Source: Channa striata (Eukaryota; Chordata; Actinopteri; Anabantiformes; Channidae). From it: 64,000 bases of DNA. Positions 11,001-21,564 of this stretch are shown here, piece by piece. Under the pieces are notes generated by a model. It ran no database searches, was not told the origin of the DNA, and saw only the letters and a program-made list of their open reading frames with translations. Positions within the stretch are counted from its first letter, which is position 1. The number at the start of each line of letters is the position of its first letter. The position numbers and the translations under genes were made by a program. Location of the stretch: the NCBI GenBank assembly GCA_033026295.1, contig CM065189.1, positions 14,488,203-14,552,202 of the forward strand, written 5' to 3'.

Positions 11001-12734
11001 ATACTGTGATGTTGAGCATCAAAGTTTTGCCAGCTGACTCAACTCCTCTGAAATATGTAATCCCAGAAGGGAGTAACATTCACAGAACGTGAGAATGTGC
11101 CTCAGATAATAATTCAGACAAAGTCCAGATTTAGAGGTCACGATACAACACATGTTCCCATACCTCGTCTGAGGATGTCAAACTGGTAAAGCAGGCTGGA
11201 GGAGCGTCGGTTGAAGGTGACAGGAGGGCGGCTGTTGTTCCGGGCTGCTGCACCAACACCTGACTGATATAGGCTGGACTTGCCTGGCCGGTTCTCTTCT
11301 GGGTCCATCCGTCGGTTTGTGGGATCCCTGCGTGGAGAAGGGGCCGCTTGGTGTGGCTGAGCCTGAGGCTGTGTGTTGGGCGGACCCCTAGTTTTAGAGT
11401 TGGGGTGTCCCTCTGGTTCGCTCTGCTGAGGAGGACTGGGCGTCTGTGCGTCTTGGTTAATTTTCTGCACAGTCCGGTTGGATGCAGCAGCTGTAGCTCC
11501 TGTTTGCAGGGTTTTGGGAAGCAGACCAACTTCTCCTCTGGTTTTCTCACTGTTGTGCTCCACCAGACGGTCACTTTTGGGGCCCTTCTTGCTCTTGTTG
11601 TGGGGTGTGTGGTGGCGAGAGATGGTGGCGAGGTCGGTGTGCTTCGGCCACACAGCTGAGGGCAGAGGATGGATGGTGAATTTGGACTCACTGGTCATAC
11701 TGCTCTTCTCTAGGAGCTCGTTGATGGGCAGGGTCGACTCTTTGACCAGCAGCCTGCTCTGGTTGTTCGGAGCTGGATCCACAAAGCTGCTCTGGCCCTT
11801 TTCGATCAGAGTGTAAAGCTCTGAAACAGACAAATATACAGACGTTCTCACATAAAGCAGTGTCTTTATCGAAGCACATCACCTCTGACGTCCTTGGATT
11901 CGTTCTGGAGTAACAGCTAACTGAGGATGTGCCTTAAAACATGATGTTAAAGATAACGGTGGTTGTTGTTATCAACAAAGATCCAAAGATAGATTACTAA
12001 CAGTAACGTTTTTGAATCCAGAACCCAATTTTAATTTATTTGTCTGTGCCAATGACCTCCACTGTTGTTCGAAAAATTACGAAAAACACATAACTGAATC
12101 ACAGCCTTACTTGACACCAAGCGACCTGTTTGTTTCTCATAAAAGATGTGATCATATTGTTATGTTATAGTTGTTTTTAACAAACAAACAAAACCGTTCC
12201 AATGGCTCAGCATGACCTTGACTTTTCACTGAAACACTAATTAATACCACAGTTACATTTTTCATGTGGAAGATACAATCCAGTGGAAAAGTGTCGCTCG
12301 CTTGCATTTTTTTAAAATCAGATAAAATCAGGTTCTGGGCTCACAGATGCAGTTCATAGTTGCTTTTTGGAGTTTATCTTTCAGTAATTTTCTAACTCCC
12401 TGACAAAAGCTTATTGCCAGTGTAATAACTAGTGGCAAAATTGTGGGGATATTTCTGAGAAATAACAGAATAGAACTGATATATGTGTTTATATTAAAAT
12501 AAAGTGATGTACAGGAAATGACAATTATAGCATTAATAAATCTAAGTGAGCGTTTGAAATAAGAAATTCTACATATTTTACATTTTACGTAAAAATACAG
12601 ACAAGTCACTACAAAAGTTTGATATTGTTAATATTCAGGAAAAAAAGATTGCCCTCACCATTATTAACAACACGCTCGTCCATGTTGAAAAGAGGAAACC
12701 CTAGAAACAAGAGGAAGAGAATAATCCCTGTCAT
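8081..12734 (-). CDS. c17orf58: C17orf58 orthologue, secreted NTR-domain protein (complete)
   Basis: Five exons on the minus strand: 12734-12659, 11820-11164, 10306-10220, 8701-8510 and 8268-8081. They give 1200 nt, or 399 residues plus stop. Every intron is GT-AG and every intron is phase 1. Exon 1 starts MTGIILFLLFLGFPLF, a clear signal peptide, so a secreted product is inferred. Exon 2 (219 codons) is a Cys-free, Pro/Ser/Arg-rich and probably disordered region. Exons 3-5 (about residues 245-399) form the netrin-like domain. They contain FCLSECRKEKEEREYYCYSEF, then VNGIVHDIDV, RLYVTPDSFFFKV and CSKPC, then RYIIMGQIYHRRR, SYVKRFNKRR and a final Cys. The six Cys fit three disulfides, as in NTR folds. 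These blocks match human C17orf58 as I remember it. The biochemical function is not established. The gene is convergent with bptf and divergent from kpna2. Confidence 0.93.
9015..9079. repeat. 24-bp inverted repeat with 17-nt loop (hairpin)
   Basis: The left arm 9015-9038 (ACAAACAGATTCCCTAAGTA then AGTA) and right arm 9056-9079 are reverse complements over 24 positions with one mismatch. The loop is TTTGGTAGGTAACTAAT. The size suits either a pre-miRNA-like hairpin or the tip of a short palindromic transposon remnant. The arm sequence matches no microRNA that I recognise. Confidence 0.8.
9225..9440. repeat. degenerate teleost interspersed repeat
   Basis: Contains CACTGGGGAGAGGCAGGATA, GGACGGTGGGAGGAAACCGG and AGAACCAAGCAAGCACGTC. 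These resemble the common fish repeat that reads roughly 'gggcgagaggcggggtacaccctgg ... gtgggaggaagccggagaacc'. Its superfamily cannot be fixed here. Related, more complete copies lie near 31590-31800 and 49615-49880. Confidence 0.55.
10307..11163 (-). other. c17orf58: intron 2 of c17orf58
   Basis: A GT-AG intron of 857 bases between the disordered-region exon and the first NTR exon. I see no exon or recognisable repeat in it. Confidence 0.8.
11821..12658 (-). other. c17orf58: intron 1 of c17orf58
   Basis: A GT-AG intron of 838 bases separating the signal-peptide exon from the rest. It is AT-rich and I see no other feature. The 93-codon minus-strand frame at 12328-12609 is hydrophobic low-complexity translation of AT-rich DNA. 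Confidence 0.8.
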
Positions 12735-13480
12735 CCTGGATGTTCAGTGAGGCCACTCTGTCAGGTCTGCCACAGAGCTGGGATTCCTGGGATTTTTATA
12801 CTCAGGAATGGGATGGGATGGAGAGGGAGGCAGTGGGACGTCCCAAATGCAGAAATAAACAACTCGACATAAAACTCCTTTCATTCATAAGCACATTCTA
12901 AAAATGCCCCCCCCCCCCCACAACATAAAAGGAGAGAAGGATGATGTGCAGTTTTTTGACTAGGATTGAACGTTAAACGACAACTGGGCTTCTGTGATGC
13001 AGTGTCCAAACGAACGTTCCACGTTTTCTGGACTGTTTTACCCTCGAAGGCGCCTGTGATCGCGGTTTTCTTGCTTGATTCCTTTGGTGTTTTAAAAGAA
13101 TAATATGAAATGCGGGTTCATAAATTCGATTACGTCAGAAGTGTGACGGCTGCCCTGTGGATGAACAGTATGAGTCTCCGCCGCTGTCTGCTGGTCACAG
13201 CGAGAAACTGCAGCAGAACTTGTCCCGTTAGAACCAATGCAGCTACTCACAATAATGAGAAGGAGAATTTGACCGAGTGAATTTAGAATCATGCTTGTAG
13301 TTACTTCAGATTTGCAGACTTTTTAAAAAAAAGACTGATTGAACTAAAGTAAGAAAAGTCACCAGAAAACCAGAAGCTTTTGATCAGACATTAACTGGGA
13401 GGCTGGACGTACCTGCTTCATGTCTCACTGCTGACGGACCAGCAACGGACAAATATAAAGAAGCAGAATTTAAAGCCTTG
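12735..13480. other. c17orf58 upstream region
   Basis: This contains the start region of c17orf58, whose 5' UTR and promoter should lie just above 12734, then spacer up to the tRNA gene. A run of C occurs at about 12907-12919. No other gene was recognised. Confidence 0.5.
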
Positions 13481-13485
13481 AAAAA
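13481..13485 (-). terminator. RNA polymerase III terminator of tRNA-Arg
   Basis: A T5 run on the minus strand (AAAAA on the plus strand), 11 nt past the 3' end of the mature tRNA. This is the expected place for a Pol III terminator. Confidence 0.8.
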
Positions 13486-13496
13486 GCAGCTAAATG

Positions 13497-13569
13497 CGAC
13501 CCAGATGGGACTCGAACCCACAATCCCCAGCTCCGGAGGCTGATGCCTTATCCATTAGGCCACTGGGTC
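13497..13569 (-). tRNA. tRNA-Arg (anticodon CCG)
   Basis: This 73-nt minus-strand gene folds as a full cloverleaf. The acceptor stem GACCCAG/CTGGGTC is perfect over 7 bp, with G as the discriminator base. The A box is TGGCCTAATGGA and the B box GGTTCGAGTCC. The anticodon loop CTCCGGA sits between TCAGC and GCTGG and gives anticodon CCG, which reads CGG arginine codons. There is no intron, and CCA is not encoded, as expected in eukaryotes. The sequence appears identical, or nearly so, to a human tRNA-Arg-CCG that I remember from the KPNA2 locus. Confidence 0.97.
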
Positions 13570-13789
13570 ATTACGTAGCAATTTTCGAAAATCACCCTTT
13601 ATTAAATAAAAAGCACACGTTCACAACAACGTAATGTGTGGGTGTAGATTTGAAAAAGGTTTGACTGTGAACTGTGTGTGTAACACACAAATATCAGCCA
13701 CGTTATGTATCGCAGCGATGACAACAAGGGTCGCACAGTGGGACGTGCATGTAGCCATTTAATCTCGCGATATCTGGCAGCGGTTGTCT

Positions 13790-14278
13790 TTGACAACAGG
13801 TTTGTTGTTTGAGATTTTTTTAAACGGAGATAAAACGGGAGGAGCTTGTGCTCCAGCTGACCAATTAAAAGTCAGAATAAATAAGGCGGTATATACATGA
13901 CATCACATAGCCTAGAAAAAAAATTACAAGAAATCTGTAAGGTAAGGTCGTCGAGCCTGCTGTGGGGCCAAATATTACCATTTAGTCGCTATTCTGATGG
14001 TTTAAATGGCTTGTTTGCGTGTAATCGTCTTATATTTAGAATGTCTGCGTTTGTTCGCCGGTTTTTACGTGCTGGTTCGTCAGACGGACGGTGTGTGCGA
14101 TGGGCCACATGGTGTTAGATAACCGGCTTGGCTTCACGAAAAGCGAGCCGCATTTTTCCCCCCGGCAAATCCAGCGCCTGCTAACAGCTAGCTAGCTAGC
14201 TAGCTAATAAAACGAAGCAGCGATGGTCCGCGAGAGACGGTGATACGACAGTGACGTTAAACTGCGATCTCTCCACAG
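13790..14278 (+). promoter_or_regulatory. kpna2: kpna2 promoter and 5' UTR region, probable non-coding first exon
   Basis: CpG-rich DNA begins here after AT-rich flanks. A CCAAT motif lies at 13861-13865 and an AT-rich element (AATAAATAAGGCGGTATATAC) just after it. A strong donor AAG|GTAAGG at 13941/13942 would end a non-coding exon, and CTCTCCACAG at 14278 would begin the exon carrying the start codon. The transcription start is inferred, not seen. A (CTAG)n run sits at 14187-14206 within the proposed intron. Confidence 0.5.
14187..14206. repeat. (GCTA)5 self-complementary tetranucleotide run
   Basis: About five tandem GCTA units, fully self-complementary, inside the 5' non-coding part of kpna2. 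Confidence 0.85.
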
Positions 14279-14328
14279 GGAGCGTGTGTAAGGTTCGTGA
14301 ACGCGGCTGTGGTGCTCAACGCTTAGGA

Positions 14329-17300
14329 ATGTCAGCTGGCAACGACAACGGAGCTCGACTCAACCAGTTCAAAAACAAAGGGAAAGATGCCAACGTGAGA
14401 TTCCCGAGTAACTCTCGGCATTACGACACAAACGAATGCGGGGAAATCACATTTAGTAATGTCCCATATTTACAACGACCCCGTCATTTTCAGGAGCTGA
14501 GGCGCAGGAGAGCGGAAGTCAGCGTGGAGCTGCGGAAAGCAAAGAAAGACGACCAGATCCTGAAGAGGAGAAATGTCCAGAGTCTCCCGGACGAGCCGGC
14601 CTCTCCTCTCCAGGAGAAGGATCCCAACGCGCAGGTGAGCGATCAGCAGCTGATCACCTCGGCCTTCCACGGTCAGGGATCAGTTTTGTGACGCCCTTGA
14701 ATTAAATACAGCTGGTTTTCATGATCTGAAACGGTTGATTAGCGTCGTCAAATCAAAGCGGCTTTGAATAAGCTGCCTACAGACGGAACCTGCCACTGCC
14801 TCGAGATAAAAGCTTGAAATCTGACGTTGACGGTCAGTTTAAGTGTTTCCTTAAGTACACAGTGTAAAGCTTATTTCGTTTTAAGGTATTTTAAAACAAG
14901 TTGCTAATATTATAAACGTTTTGATGTAGTATGTTATGAGCCTAAACATCTAAAGATGTTCCAGGTAAATTCTCGAAAATGTTGTGGACATATTTTAAAT
15001 GGTTGTCTGACTCTGCTTTGCTTGGTTTCTGTTTCCATAGCCGCCTCAGCACTGGTCTGTGGAGGAGATCGTAGGAGGTGTAAACAGCCAAAATATAGAT
15101 CATCAGCTACAGGCCACTCAGGCAGCCAGGTAAGAGAATTCAGATTGAATATTTGCCTCGTGAGTTTTAATCTTTTGCTGTATTACACATACTCCTTTGG
15201 GTTTCCTTACAATTGTGGCATTTTATGCTTGCTATTTTGATGAAGGATTATGAAAACCTATTTTGTGAAGTAAATGTAAGCAATGTGTAAAACATTTTCT
15301 GACTATATTTCATGCAGTAAGTATACTAATATCATTGTTCTTGTAGTGTATTTGAAAGTGTAATATTTCAATACTACATTGCACTAAATTGTCCCACTTT
15401 TATTTTATGAACGGGCACGTTGAAATTTACCCCAAAAAATACACTGATTACTGGTAGTTTATTGGTGCGGTATCACTGGTCTGCTGTTAAGTTTATGTAT
15501 GTAAACTTCAACAATTCTTTAGGTGTAAGAATAGAGCCCACAAGTACATAATTAGTTCTCATCTAAGTTTGATTTAGTAACACAACTCTGTAAAAAGTGA
15601 ACTAGACATAGGCTTAGTTTGTTGTATCTTCATTCCACATTTTCCTTTTTTTCTAGAATATCATCAAGCTGTGCTGTTCAAATTTCCTGAATTTTTCATA
15701 CACTATCATACTGCAGAAAAGCTATGACAATAGCTATAAAACTTGAGTAGTTTCGTACTGTGCAGCATATTGGCAGGGGACTGTACTTACTCTTATACCA
15801 TAACAAATGATCACACACAACTTAAACACAGTGACAAACAGTTTGTTACGCAAACGTTTTATAACACTAATAATTTTACTTGTATAATATAATATATGTA
15901 ATAACTTGTTCCTAAGAGATGAGCTTCCCAGCTTTTTAGTTTGGAAACATAGGAATAAGAATATGTTTGTTTTATTTATAAATCATAAAAATAATAAATT
16001 GTATTAGACTGCCCACAGCAAGCATACTTGTATACAATAGTACTATATATTACCATTATAATTTATTACACTATAATAATATATTAATAATGTATCCTTA
16101 TATCTTATTCAAAAGTACAACTGCAGGTCAAATCTCAATTCATGCCAGGTAAACTGAAGTGTATTTTTCTTTTGGCATATCTCTAATCGATACCTAAACC
16201 TAAAAGCATACTCACTCATGTTTAGTTTGAAAGAATTAAACCCATAGCAGCACTTAAATATACTTCTTATTTTTATGGGTCAACCAAGTCTGAGTAGTAA
16301 AATTGTCTCGGGTTTTAATCATATTCTTTACGGACATCTGGCTTCAGTTGAGTAGAAAATCAGCTTGCCTGTTGTTCTGCACAATATCCAATTTATTACC
16401 CTCCAATTAGTTACTGCTGTGATGATGTTTACGTGATGACTTGAACTTTCTATCACATGGCCAACTCCCCAGCTTTTTTCTCTAATGCGCAGAAAGCTCC
16501 TCTCCAGAGAAAAGAACCCACCCATCGACAGCATAATTGCTGCTGGCGTCATCCCAAGGTTCGTTAGTTTTCTGGCACTGTCTGAATGTCCTCCCATCCA
16601 GTTTGAGGCAGCCTGGGCCCTGACCAACATTGCCTCAGGTACATCAAATCAGACCACCGCTGTAGTGGAAGGAGGAGCCATCCCAGCTTTCATTAGCCTA
16701 GTGACATCACCCCATCCGCACATCAGTGAGCAGGCCATTTGGGCCCTGGGTAACATTGCAGGTACTGTAAACGAACTACTCATGGCTTTACCATTTTATT
16801 TTCCTTTTTTTCTGAGCATATTGGAAAACAGGCCTGTTGTATTGTGGTAATAGTATTATATGAAGGATGCTGCTTGGTGCTGCCTCAAACACATTCAACC
16901 AAATGATGAATCTTTCATAATAAGCACCAACAGTAACATTAATATTTTTTCCTGACAAAAGCATTTTATTTGGAGCATTCTATCTCTGTTCTGTAATTGC
17001 ACTGTTAAGATGACTGACAGTGTTTCTCCAATTTCAGGTGATGGATCCAACTTCAGAGACTTGGTGATCAAACATGGTGGTCTGCAGCCACTCTTGGCCC
17101 TGTTGGCAGCCCCGGAGTTGTCCGTGTTTCCAGTGAGTTTCCATCTCTAAGCACGACTTAATTACTGGTTCTGACACTGTTACGTACAGAACACTACAAC
17201 TCTGTTTACATCTTAAATGTGATATCCATATATAGACAACCGCTGAAATATAGGTACATGAAATCTTCTCTCTTTATTATTGATATCATAGTGAATAATT

Positions 17301-19935
17301 GAGCTCTTTTGGAGTGCATCATATTTGGAGGTGTTTATGTGTCATTTTAAATTATGTGGCCCAAAAATTGGAGCCATCTCTTAATATAATCTTGCAAAAT
17401 GTGAATTTATGGTCTACTTTCTGTAAAGGTGTACCTAATGTTGTGGCTGGTCAGTATATGCATTCCCTAGCACATGGGATCAGATCTTAATCTTTACCTT
17501 GGGTTTCAGTTTGGGTTATAGTTGTTGTAATATTAAAACTGTATTAAAGCTGATTTGATCTTTTATATTATCAAACCTCTCTGTGCAAATCACTGAGAAA
17601 GAAAAATGTCTAGCACCTGAAAAACATTTTAAAAAAAGAATTTATAAAACTAGCAATTTAACAACTCTTGGTGGTTGTTGTTGTTGCTGCAAATGTAATT
17701 ACAAATCAGACGATGGCTAGATTGATCAAGACCCTAAGGTTATTTTGTTTGGAACCGTTAGTAACCTCAGTTAGAGATTTTTACTGTCATGTTTACATGT
17801 TTATTGTTTAACTATCCTGCTGTGACATTGGTTTTTGTATTGTTCTTCTGAGTAACATTTTACACTTAAACCACCATTCCAGTGTGGCTACCTGCGCAAT
17901 GTCACCTGGACGCTGTCCAATCTTTGTCGGAACAAGAGTCCTCCCCCTCCTCTGACAGCTGTGCAGCAGCTGCTTCCAGCCCTGGTGCGCCTCCTGCACC
18001 ATGATGACAAAGAAATTTTGGCCGATACCTGCTGGGCTTTGTCTTACCTGACTGATAGCTCCAATGAGAGAATAGAGGTGGTGGTGCAAGCTGGCCTAGT
18101 ACCCCGCCTGGTACAGCTTCTGTCCTGTGAGGAACTCTCCATCGTGGTATGTGGTGTTGAGATTGTTAGACTGGAAAGTTCCTATTATTACTACAGTGCT
18201 CATATTTAAAAACCATCAAATAAAATTACCTTTAATGACCAGAAACAGCTATTCACCTGGTTTAATTATTTGAGCTTATAAGTTTTTTTTTTTTTTTTTG
18301 TCTTGTGGTAAAGACCTAAGCAAAATGTAAATCTGAAAACCTGGTTTGATACAGATTAGTATGCTAAGTGTTTAGGTATATTTTATGCAGTCATTTATGC
18401 ATTTTAAATCCTATTCTGTGAATACTTTAAATATTTTCCACACTTTCACTTGCCACCCAGACTCCAGCCTTGCGGTCAGTTGGCAACATTGTGACTGGGA
18501 CAGATGAGCAGACCCAGTGTGTGCTGAATGCAGGTGCTTTGGCTGCGTTCCCTAGCCTGCTGCGCCACCACAAGTCGAACATCCAGAAAGAAGCAGCCTG
18601 GACATTGTCCAACATCACTGCTGGCAAGGACACCCAGATTCAAGAGGTTATCAACGCAGGCCTGATACCCATTCTGGTAGAGGTCCTCAAACAGGTCAGC
18701 ATGAACGGAAGACATGTCTGCTTGTTGCAGATTTAGTAAATTATACTTTTAAAATTTATACTTTTCAATACTCTAAAACATCAGATTCATCTTTTCCCTA
18801 GGGAGACTACAAGACCCAGAAAGAGGCCGTGTGGGCTGTCACCAATTATACCAGTGGTGGAACGGTGGCTCATGTGGTGTACCTGGTCCATTGCAATGTG
18901 CTTGAGCCTCTCTTAAACCTACTGACATCCAAAGAAAGCAAGATCATCTTGGTCATCCTGGATGCTATCTGCAATATTTTGCAGGTATAGAACTCAGACT
19001 TAAAGCAAGTTTAAGTAACGTTTGCCAAACTGTTGCTGCAATTTACCTCAAATTTCTCTGTCCATTGCTAGTGATCTCTAAAGCTCACTATAGATCTGAC
19101 CCATTCATGTCAGACGATTATAAAGTCAGCATACATGCTATTTATATTTGGTTTAAACTATAGGTAATGAAACAACATAAATCTACATTATTTATTACAT
19201 TATGCAAATCTCACATAAGTTTAATTAACAAAAAGCCAGTATGATGATTGGGTGCAAAAACATCAAAACAGAATTATTAAAACATTTTAGAATTCTGAAA
19301 AATATCAGCACAAAAATATTATTAGTCCCTTCACAACTTGGAACTATAGTAAAGTTGTGCTTAGCATTGTGTTAGAATTTACAACGTGGCTTTCTGAGAT
19401 TAGGAAACAAAGATTTTGGGGATTGACTCCCATTTTAGTAGATTGAATGTTAGAAGGAATTTTGACAGTTAGTTTCATCACTGATTTAAGAAAGCTATTA
19501 GACTGACTTGTTTATTCTTTGCCTTCAGATGGCATACAAAACGGGTGAGGTTGAAAGGCTGTGTCTAATGATTGAGGAGCTGGGTGGTTTGGACAAGATT
19601 GAGGCACTGCAGAGCCATGATAATGAAGCTGTGTACAAGTCCTCCCTAAACATTATAGACAGATTCTTCTCTGAGGAGGTAAGTGTTGCTGACAACAGGC
19701 AATCACCAGATTAGCCCTGCAGAAATCAGTTACAAGTCGATCAATATGCAGTATATGGAGCTTGTATTATGCATGTCGGCATGTGAAGACTTTACTATTT
19801 CTCTAATTCCGCTATTCTGTTATCCCTGTCTGGCTTGTCTTTTAGAATGAACATGAGGAGTCTCTGGTTCCTGAGGTGAAAGCAGACTGCTATGCTTTCC
19901 AGAATTCTGAAGACCAAAGCACTTTCCAGTTTTAA
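14329..19935 (+). CDS. kpna2: importin subunit alpha-1 (karyopherin alpha-2), complete
   Basis: Ten coding exons: 14329-14394, 14494-14634, 15041-15129, 16493-16761, 17038-17132, 17883-18146, 18461-18694, 18802-18984, 19529-19678 and 19846-19935. They total 1581 nt, or 526 residues plus stop; human KPNA2 has 529. The protein is the adaptor that binds classical nuclear localisation signals and carries cargo through nuclear pores with importin beta. Exons 1-2 encode the importin-beta-binding region (LNQFKNKGKD, ELRRRRAEVSVELRKAKKDD, LKRR). Later exons encode armadillo repeats with the Trp/Asn ladder that holds the signal peptide: WALTNIASG, WALGNIAG, WTLSNLCRN, WALSYLTD, WTLSNITAG, WAVTNYTSGG. 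The C-terminal QNSEDQSTFQF tail fits the region bound by the export factor CSE1L. All introns are GT-AG and in phase. The start follows human (MS..N..ARL..FKNKGKD). KPNA7 is the nearest alternative, but gene order supports KPNA2. Confidence 0.96.
15130..16492 (+). other. kpna2: kpna2 intron between coding exons 3 and 4
   Basis: The longest kpna2 intron (1.36 kb), with GTAAGAG donor and ATGCGCAG acceptor. It is very AT-rich with no recognisable feature. Confidence 0.85.
17133..17882 (+). other. kpna2: kpna2 intron between coding exons 5 and 6
   Basis: A 750-base intron, GTGAGT donor and CCATTCCAG acceptor. It is AT-rich and I see nothing else in it. Confidence 0.85.
18985..19528 (+). other. 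kpna2: kpna2 intron between coding exons 8 and 9
   Basis: A 544-base AT-rich intron, GTATAG donor and GCCTTCAG acceptor. No internal feature seen. The remaining kpna2 introns, about 100-410 bases each, are likewise plain. Confidence 0.85.
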
Positions 19936-20072
19936 AAAAAATCCATGTTGCTTTTTATCTAACGATAAAACATGTGTACCTTTTTATATTTTTGTACTTT
20001 TTTCTTTTTAGAATTTTGATCTTTGTATATAACGTCACAAAGACAAAATGCCCGTTTTTAAAACGATCTGTA

Positions 20073-20078
20073 AATAAA
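20073..20078 (+). other. kpna2: kpna2 polyadenylation signal
   Basis: AATAAA in CTGTAAATAAATTG, 138 bases past the stop codon, followed by TGTGTTTTTGC. The implied 3' UTR is short, about 160 bases. Confidence 0.75.
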
Positions 20079-21050
20079 TTGTTTCAATTTATAATGTGTT
20101 TTTGCTTGATTTTAATTGGTAAAAGGATGTGAAGGAGATAAAGTGTGAAGAACCAGTTATTGTGGGAAATGAGAAATGCATCGATCACCACTAGGTGGCA
20201 CTGTGCTTATTGTCCATGTTTGTGAGCCTACATGTTAAAAGGACCATATGTCATGTGAAGTATTTTATGAATGAAATGTATGATGGCTCAGGAGGTCGAC
20301 AAGGGAGCCGGGTCTGCCTTCTCATAGTACATTTGCATTATCTGACCTCGTGAAAATCATTGTTGATTTTTAATGGTAGTTGTTAGGTTTAGAATGATCT
20401 TAATCTGGATTTTTAGGCCTGTTGGTAATGCCATTTTAGACAGAAGGATATTCATTATTTTTTAAGTTGTTGCGGTCAGTCACATTTTTAGTTTTTCAAT
20501 AGGTGTTTGGGCCGACAAGACTTTGATTTCATATTTCTTCTGCATAATTTTTCAACACTGATTTGTATTAATTCAGTGTTAATAAGGCAACGTATTGCTG
20601 CCACCATAATGTGTTTAAAAAAAAAAAAGCTCATGGCAGCAGCAATAAGTTGTCGCACTAAAGACCACAACAGAGACAAAAAACAGTCCTCAACCACCGA
20701 TTTCATAAACAATATTCATATTGACAGTTCGTCCCATTCATGTCAAAATAAACTGCATCAATTTACCCAGATTCAAACTGGAAAAATGTGATTTTTGCCT
20801 TCAAATGAAAAACACTAGCCCAGTGGTCCCACTATAAGCAGCCGCCTTTAACATGTGTGTGCTAAGTAACAAACTGTTGAACAATTTTTATAATTAGGAT
20901 TATTGCAATTATTTACATTGCATATTTTCTTTACGATTTACAACAGGCCAGCGAGAGTAACGTTGCAGTAACCTGCAGTGAGCTAATGTACACTGAAGAC
21001 ACAGATTTGTCTTGATGATACGATGATGATTATGGCAGATGTGATGTAGG
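20079..21050. other. kpna2-smurf2 intergenic spacer
   Basis: About 1 kb of AT-rich spacer between the end of kpna2 and the smurf2 CpG-rich promoter. No gene, tRNA or recognised transposon was seen. The two overlapping 74- and 94-codon frames near 20500-20790 are chance frames around an A-run. Confidence 0.55.
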
Positions 21051-21512
21051 GCAGAGCCCCGAACCTCCCCGGCCCTTTTATTTTGAACGACCCCGGCGGA
21101 TGTGGTTCGCCGTGCCCTCTCTCGCCGACCCTGCCTACCTGCTTTAGCTTAGTCTCCACCAGCGGCTCGGCCAACTTCAGTCGGATCTGCTCGGGCTCGG
21201 TAGGCTCCTGTCCGGATGGAGGAAAGCCGTTTGTGTCAGTAGCCGTGGTCCGCGAAATGAAGGACGCTTTAGGATGCAGTTGTTCGAGTTTCTGCCGAAC
21301 GGCGGCTCCGAGTTCGATTTCTATTCCAGCGATGTGATTATGAGACGAATATGTTGCACAGACCGCGTGTTTTGCTATGGTGATACTACAAGCTAAACCA
21401 AAGCTAGCAGTGGGATTGTTTTGGGAGACACATTTTTGAACAACTCACACGCTGACACATGAATTAGATACTTTTTTTTGTGATTTTTCATCAAGCTGGA
21501 AAACAAAAGGGA
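21050..21512 (+). promoter_or_regulatory. smurf2: smurf2 CpG-rich promoter and 5' UTR region
   Basis: A sharp rise in GC and CpG (CCCCGGCGGATGTGG, GTTCGCCGTGCC, TCTCGCCGACC) lies just upstream of the smurf2 ATG. This is typical of a housekeeping-type promoter. No TATA box is obvious. The minus strand is open for 102 codons across 21139-21444 and ends at a good splice donor (see findings), so the promoter may be bidirectional. Confidence 0.5.
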
Positions 21513-21564
21513 ATGTCTAACCAGGGAGTGAGGAGAAACGGCCCAGTGAAGCTGCGGTTGACAG
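21513..21564 (+). CDS. smurf2: smurf2 exon 1 (start codon)
   Basis: Encodes MSNQGVRRNGPVKLRLT plus one base. Donor ACAG|GTAAGC. The first C2 beta strand begins here. Confidence 0.93.

Noticed and set aside
11131..11691. 186-codon minus-strand frame
   Set aside because: Shadow of c17orf58 exon 2 in another frame; only the other frame joins in phase to exons 1 and 3.
14395..14493. Continuous frame reading through from the kpna2 start exon into the next exon
   Set aside because: The open stretch is a 99-base intron by chance free of stops; GTGAGA donor and TTTTCAG acceptor restore the importin sequence GKDAN-ELRRRR.
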